21,057 nucleotides of DNA, from NCBI GenBank assembly GCA_000310025.1, contig FN649735.1, forward strand, positions 1,302,462 to 1,323,518, in the 5' to 3' direction. Below, piece after piece: positions 17,733 to 21,057 of this stretch (the first letter of the stretch is position 1; every line of letters begins with the position of its first letter). The stretch comes from Ectocarpus siliculosus (taxonomy: Eukaryota; Sar; Phaeophyceae; Ectocarpales; Ectocarpaceae). Below the pieces are notes generated by a model. The model was not told the DNA's origin. It did not search any database and was given only the letters and a program-made list of their open reading frames with translations. Both the position numbers and the translations under genes were made by a program.

Positions 17733-20721
17733 ACGACGACGACAGTAACAACTTCCATAACACCAACACTTGCAACCACACCCACAGCCGACAAGGAAAA
17801 TAGCAACCCCAGAAACAACAACAACGTCGGAGACGACGACGATGACAACAGCAACAACAACAACAACAACGACGACGACGACGACGACGACGATGACAAC
17901 AACGACGACGACAACAGCAATGACAACAGAAACAAGGATTATCTTCTCACCGTGGCGTACATCCAATAGAGGTCGTCCAAGCCCTCCACCATCGCGAGCC
18001 ACTGGTTTTCGACCCACTTTTGCACAATCTCGGTCTCGATGGGTGTCCATGACCTCTTCGGAGAGAACTTGCGGGCTTTCCTACCACGTCTGGAGGGTGA
18101 CATTTACATGAGGGAACACGGAAGATGGCGTTATACAACAAACGTATGTGGAAAGTGGCCTGAGTTTGTGAAGCAACCGCGAGTGCATCAAATATGCGCG
18201 TCTTTGTGTCTGCATCGACCGCGCTAACCGGCTGATCAATGAAAAAGACGTCAGTGTCGGTGCGGTTGAAAACGCAAAACACTCCCAAAATGCCACTAAC
18301 TGAGACCCCGTGAGAAAGATTCATGTTTGTGTGTCTATGGGTGTCCTTTAAGCACCGACCGCGGTAACCGGTTGACCACAGGGAAAATCATCACCACTAC
18401 TTGTGGAAAGTTGACGAAAATCGTCAAGAGCCGGCAAAAGGCGGCGGCCAAAAATGGTCAATAGAGAGCCACAGCAATGCTTCTCGTGCAAAAAAAAAAC
18501 ACAGCAGCAAGAGCACCACGAAAAAAAAAATCGTACCATCCATATTTCCTTGCAAGTTGGCGTGATTGTTAGATCTTCTGATGGCTCTAGCATTTTTGCG
18601 ACCACGGGCTCGAGCTTTCGCTCGATTTTGGGACTAGCAACTGACACGAGTTTAATGTGAAGACAACAACAACAAAGGCAACAACCATCCGCCTCTCTAA
18701 TGTCATCAGTGCCTCTCGAAGGCTGCAACCGATCGCCTACTTTCTTCTGCATGACGACTACGGTAGTGTCGCAAAACGGGGCAAAGGCACAACCCCGGGG
18801 AACAACTCCGATCCCACGACAACGAGTCAGACACCTATCCCACCCATTGTTTATGTCCCGTCCGTTTGCAAGGAATGGAACGGGCTAAAAACTCTGCATC
18901 GTGATGACAGGGAGATCCAATCCAACCCAATGTTGAACGGCACTGAAACATCGAAATGGATGCATCCATAGGTTCCGTTTGCTCTTCTTCTTTGCGAGTA
19001 TACCCCAACACAACTCTTGGTTCGACTGGCGGCATCGAACGGGCATCTCATCTCCTGTTGCGGATCCATGCGACTCCACTTTCGGGCCTATATCAAAGAA
19101 AACAATGCGGAAAAATGGATATCACCGGTGAATTTCTAACAAGCTCAGTTCACTCCAACAACCAACCACAGAGTGTCGGGTGGATTCTCGACAAAAGCAC
19201 AAAACACAAGGGACAAGAAAAACAAAACTTACGATTCTCTCCGGTCGGCCCTCATCGGGAAATTGTCGTCCTTGCAATAGTACCACGGCATCGTGATGAG
19301 GACACGCTCTCCCTTGGATTTCAGGTGTTCTGCCAGCCAGTCGACCTGAAGTGGGTGGGGCGCCCAAGACAATCCGCGTTTAATGGCGGGAGGTAACACA
19401 GGTTCGCGATGTCTTTTTCTTTGGGGCTCGTTGAGGTTCGCTAGGCCCTTCGATTCAAAACACGTCAGCCAGCTGTGTGAGCTTGGGAATCAATCGTCAC
19501 AATTGGCAGCTGGCAGCCAGCTGTGTGTGGCTGGCCGGTCAGACACCGTGCTCTCATAAGCCCACTCCGGAGGGACCTTTAGCATGCAGCTGGATAAAAA
19601 AAAAAACAGTGTTTAGGCCGTCAATGGACACACACAACCCTGTTAACACATCCCGCACCAAGGAAAAAATACATGTAACACGCCTCAAACCACGCTTACG
19701 ATCATTCAGGATTGCACTCACGTACATGCGGAACTGCTTCTGTTTGGTCACCGTGTGGGAGGGATGTTGCAAGCTACATAATTAGCATGCGACGCGAAAG
19801 AACGATGTTGCAAGCTACATAATTAGCATGCGACGGGAAACGAAGGTGAGCCTCTTGGCTGGCCCAGCTTGAAGCTATCCGCGCTCTCCACTTCGGAAGG
19901 ACCCTTGCAGTGAACAGCCCGATCAACAACCACACAAAAACCCGACTAAATAACAAAGCTGCCTCGAGACTGAGAGGATCTTGCCTGGGTGAGCGAAAAC
20001 CCGCCTTCCTTGAAGTTCTGGTTCATGAAGCCGACGTTGGGGCCGTCGATGATGGCCGTCGGAGGGTCTTCCAGAGAACAGAACCAATTGGCGAACCAGC
20101 TTAGCCGCTGGACCTGAAGGCCAAGAAAAAACAAAATGACTCCTATCAATACAGAAAAGTGTGTTCTGTTTAGGTAAAAGAAAGAAAAGGATGGAGGAAG
20201 GAGCGAGGCACATGCGTCGCAAAAAAAGAAAAAAACTGCTTGGAACCCTTGTACAACAAAGCCACTTCGGAACAAAAAAAAACGCTGCCTTTTCCACGGT
20301 GAGCTGTGTATGCTACCTCAGTACGGAAAACCGCATGCGCACGGGAATCCAGATACACACCGCGAACGTAAGCCGAAAAAAATAAATAAATAAGGTTCAC
20401 CGCAAAGACTTCATAACACGCCCTTCCACTGCCGTGCTATTATCTCGAATGGGTAAGTCGTTCCGTGATTGTAAAGCATATCTTCAAAAAACAAAAAAGC
20501 ACGAAACAGGCAACGAAACAGGACGTGTATCACAGGTGTGCCGAAAAGCCCCGGAGCGCAGGCGCACGCACCTCTCTAGCCCCGTTCTGCGCGGCGATGC
20601 GCACGATCGAGCTCCTCATCCTCGCTCGGTCCTCCGGGGTGAGCCTCGTGCCCTGGAGCATCTCGCCGCATGTAGTGCATGTGCCCTGCTCCGACACGTC
20701 CGTCCACTTCGCGTTCCACCC
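17144..20721 (-). CDS. PRORP: Protein-only RNase P (PRORP), C-terminal half, six exons
   Basis: PRORP cleaves the 5' leader from pre-tRNAs in organelles and/or the nucleus. Exons, in gene order, are 20721-20572, 20113-19985, 19345-19233, 18089-17951, 17595-17453 and 17270-17144. The phases of all joins match (0, 0, 2, 0, 2). Exon 1 has GTCTTCGEML, the CxxC zinc ligands of the central domain. Exon 2 has AIIDGPNVGFMNQNF, the first catalytic Asp of the NYN nuclease. Exon 3 has VDWLAEHLKSKGERVLITMP. Exon 4 has EGLDDLYWMYAT, the paired metal-binding Asp. Exon 5 has LVLTNDLMRDHRNFFPG, the fourth Asp. Exon 6 has GSNWHLPV with the zinc-ligand His. The intron after exon 2 uses a GC donor. The N-terminal PPR repeats and start lie beyond the right edge, so organelle targeting cannot be judged. 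The last exon is uncertain and listed separately. Confidence 0.92.
17702..17935 (+). repeat. Compound trinucleotide microsatellite in a PRORP intron
   Basis: (AGC)10 at 17702-17731 is followed, after a short gap, by ACA/GAC/GAT-type triplets from about 17815 to 17935. They fill most of the intron at 17596-17950. Long Asn/Asp, Thr, Val or Leu homopolymer ORFs here are repeat artefacts. Confidence 0.85.
18175..18324 (-). pseudogene. ABC-transporter ATPase fragment, degenerate
   Basis: The minus frame reads TDVFFIDQPVSAVDADTKTR and then IFDAL. This corresponds to the Walker B, D-loop and following helix of ABCC-type ATPases, whose usual form is a hydrophobic stretch, D-D/E-P, SAVDA and IFD. The Walker B acidic partner is Gln here. 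An upstream LSHGV stands roughly where the LSGGQ signature belongs, but with wrong spacing. It lies inside a PRORP intron, same strand, with no other ABC domains, so I call it a relic. Confidence 0.6.
18350..18405 (-). pseudogene. Second, more decayed copy of the ABC fragment
   Basis: The minus strand reads DDFPCGQPVTAVGA and then a stop. It aligns with DVFFIDQPVSAVDA of the neighbouring copy about 138 bp away. At DNA level both share a CAACCGGTTACCGCGGTC-like block (plus-strand ACCGCG-TAACCGG at about 18221 and 18360). This points to a local duplication followed by decay. Confidence 0.45.
18651..18692 (+). repeat. Copy B of the dispersed repeat
   Basis: The first 22 bp are identical to 5463-5484, followed by a CAACAACCA block. 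It lies in the PRORP intron between the third and fourth visible exons. Confidence 0.5.
19507..19523. repeat. Perfect 7-bp inverted repeat with 3-base loop
   Basis: CAGCTGG and CCAGCTG flank CAG. A related CAGCCAGCTGTGTG occurs about 45 bp earlier. It is intronic in PRORP, with no assigned function. Confidence 0.6.
19763..19844 (+). repeat. 41-bp tandem duplication
   Basis: Units at 19763-19803 and 19804-19844 are identical over their first 32 bp (starting GATGTTGCAAGCTACATAAT) and diverge only at the end. It lies in the GC-AG intron of PRORP. Confidence 0.9.
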
Positions 20722-20756
20722 CTAACCCCATCATCACGTTAAGCATAATAGGTAGA

Positions 20757-21057
20757 AATGGGGGGGGGGGGGGGGCACCCCCATGCAATGGAACATCTCC
20801 CCCCACCCGGGGCATTTTACCCTGCTGCCTCCCGGCACTCCGGGTTCCCCCCCTACAAAATCTTCTTCCCGTGAAAAAAAATGCTTGGAAATGCGGGGCT
20901 TGCCCAATAACTAATGTAACCCGGAAAAAAAAAAGGGGGGCAACCAAAAACCCCCCCCAAATGGGGGCATGGCACCCTGCCCTTCCCCCCTCCCAACCCT
21001 TTTACAAACCCCAGGGAAAACGGTTCAAGAGGTAAATACAACGGGGGGGGGGGGGGG
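20757..21057. other. Homopolymer-rich contig edge
   Basis: This stretch begins with 16 G at 20760-20775 and contains long C, A and G runs. It ends in 15 G at 21043-21057. It should be intron or upstream exon of PRORP, but the sequence texture suggests unreliable base calls. No PPR motif is readable in any frame. Confidence 0.55.

Noticed and set aside
17657-18050. Long Val/Leu/Ser or Asn/Asp-rich ORFs
   Set aside because: These are translations of the trinucleotide microsatellites in a PRORP intron.

Overview
This looks like an intron-rich eukaryotic nuclear contig of moderate GC content. Exons are short and GC-rich at third codon positions. Introns of about 150-1150 bp start mostly with GTGAG or GTAAG. 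There are many microsatellites, a tRNA-derived SINE-like repeat, and a protein-only RNase P (PRORP) gene. No bacterial operon structure, CRISPR array or rRNA is visible. A photosynthetic stramenopile, particularly a brown alga, is my best guess. It rests on intron style and gene type, not on a database match.

Layout. (1) 221-3594, plus strand: a complete-looking five-exon gene for a protein of about 627 aa. It has a tandem pair of N-terminal Cys/His fingers, a RFFKP motif, an unrecognised central domain, a C-terminal Cys/His cluster, and an acidic then basic tail. (2) About 3895-4145: a homopolymer-bloated, poor-looking stretch that may be an assembly join. (3) 4320-4720, plus: a probable terminal exon of an unrecognised gene. 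(4) 4721-9536: mostly repeats and noncoding-looking sequence. (5) 9537-10776, minus: two probable exons of a small multi-pass membrane protein. (6) 10777-16923: no convincing gene. It holds a SINE-like element (13228-13540), a two-unit tandem repeat (13662-13935) and a few low-confidence ORFs. (7) 17144-20721, minus: at least six exons of PRORP. They cover the zinc-binding central domain and the NYN nuclease domain with all four catalytic aspartates. The N-terminal PPR part is missing beyond the right edge. One intron carries two degenerate fragments of an ABC-transporter ATPase. (8) 20757-21057: homopolymer-rich terminal sequence.

The most secure result is the PRORP gene, because six exons join with matching splice phases and rebuild the family order. 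The most novel-looking protein is the multi-zinc-finger gene at the left. The two main genes have no evident functional link. Both contig ends finish in exactly 15 G, which suggests technical artefact at the edges.
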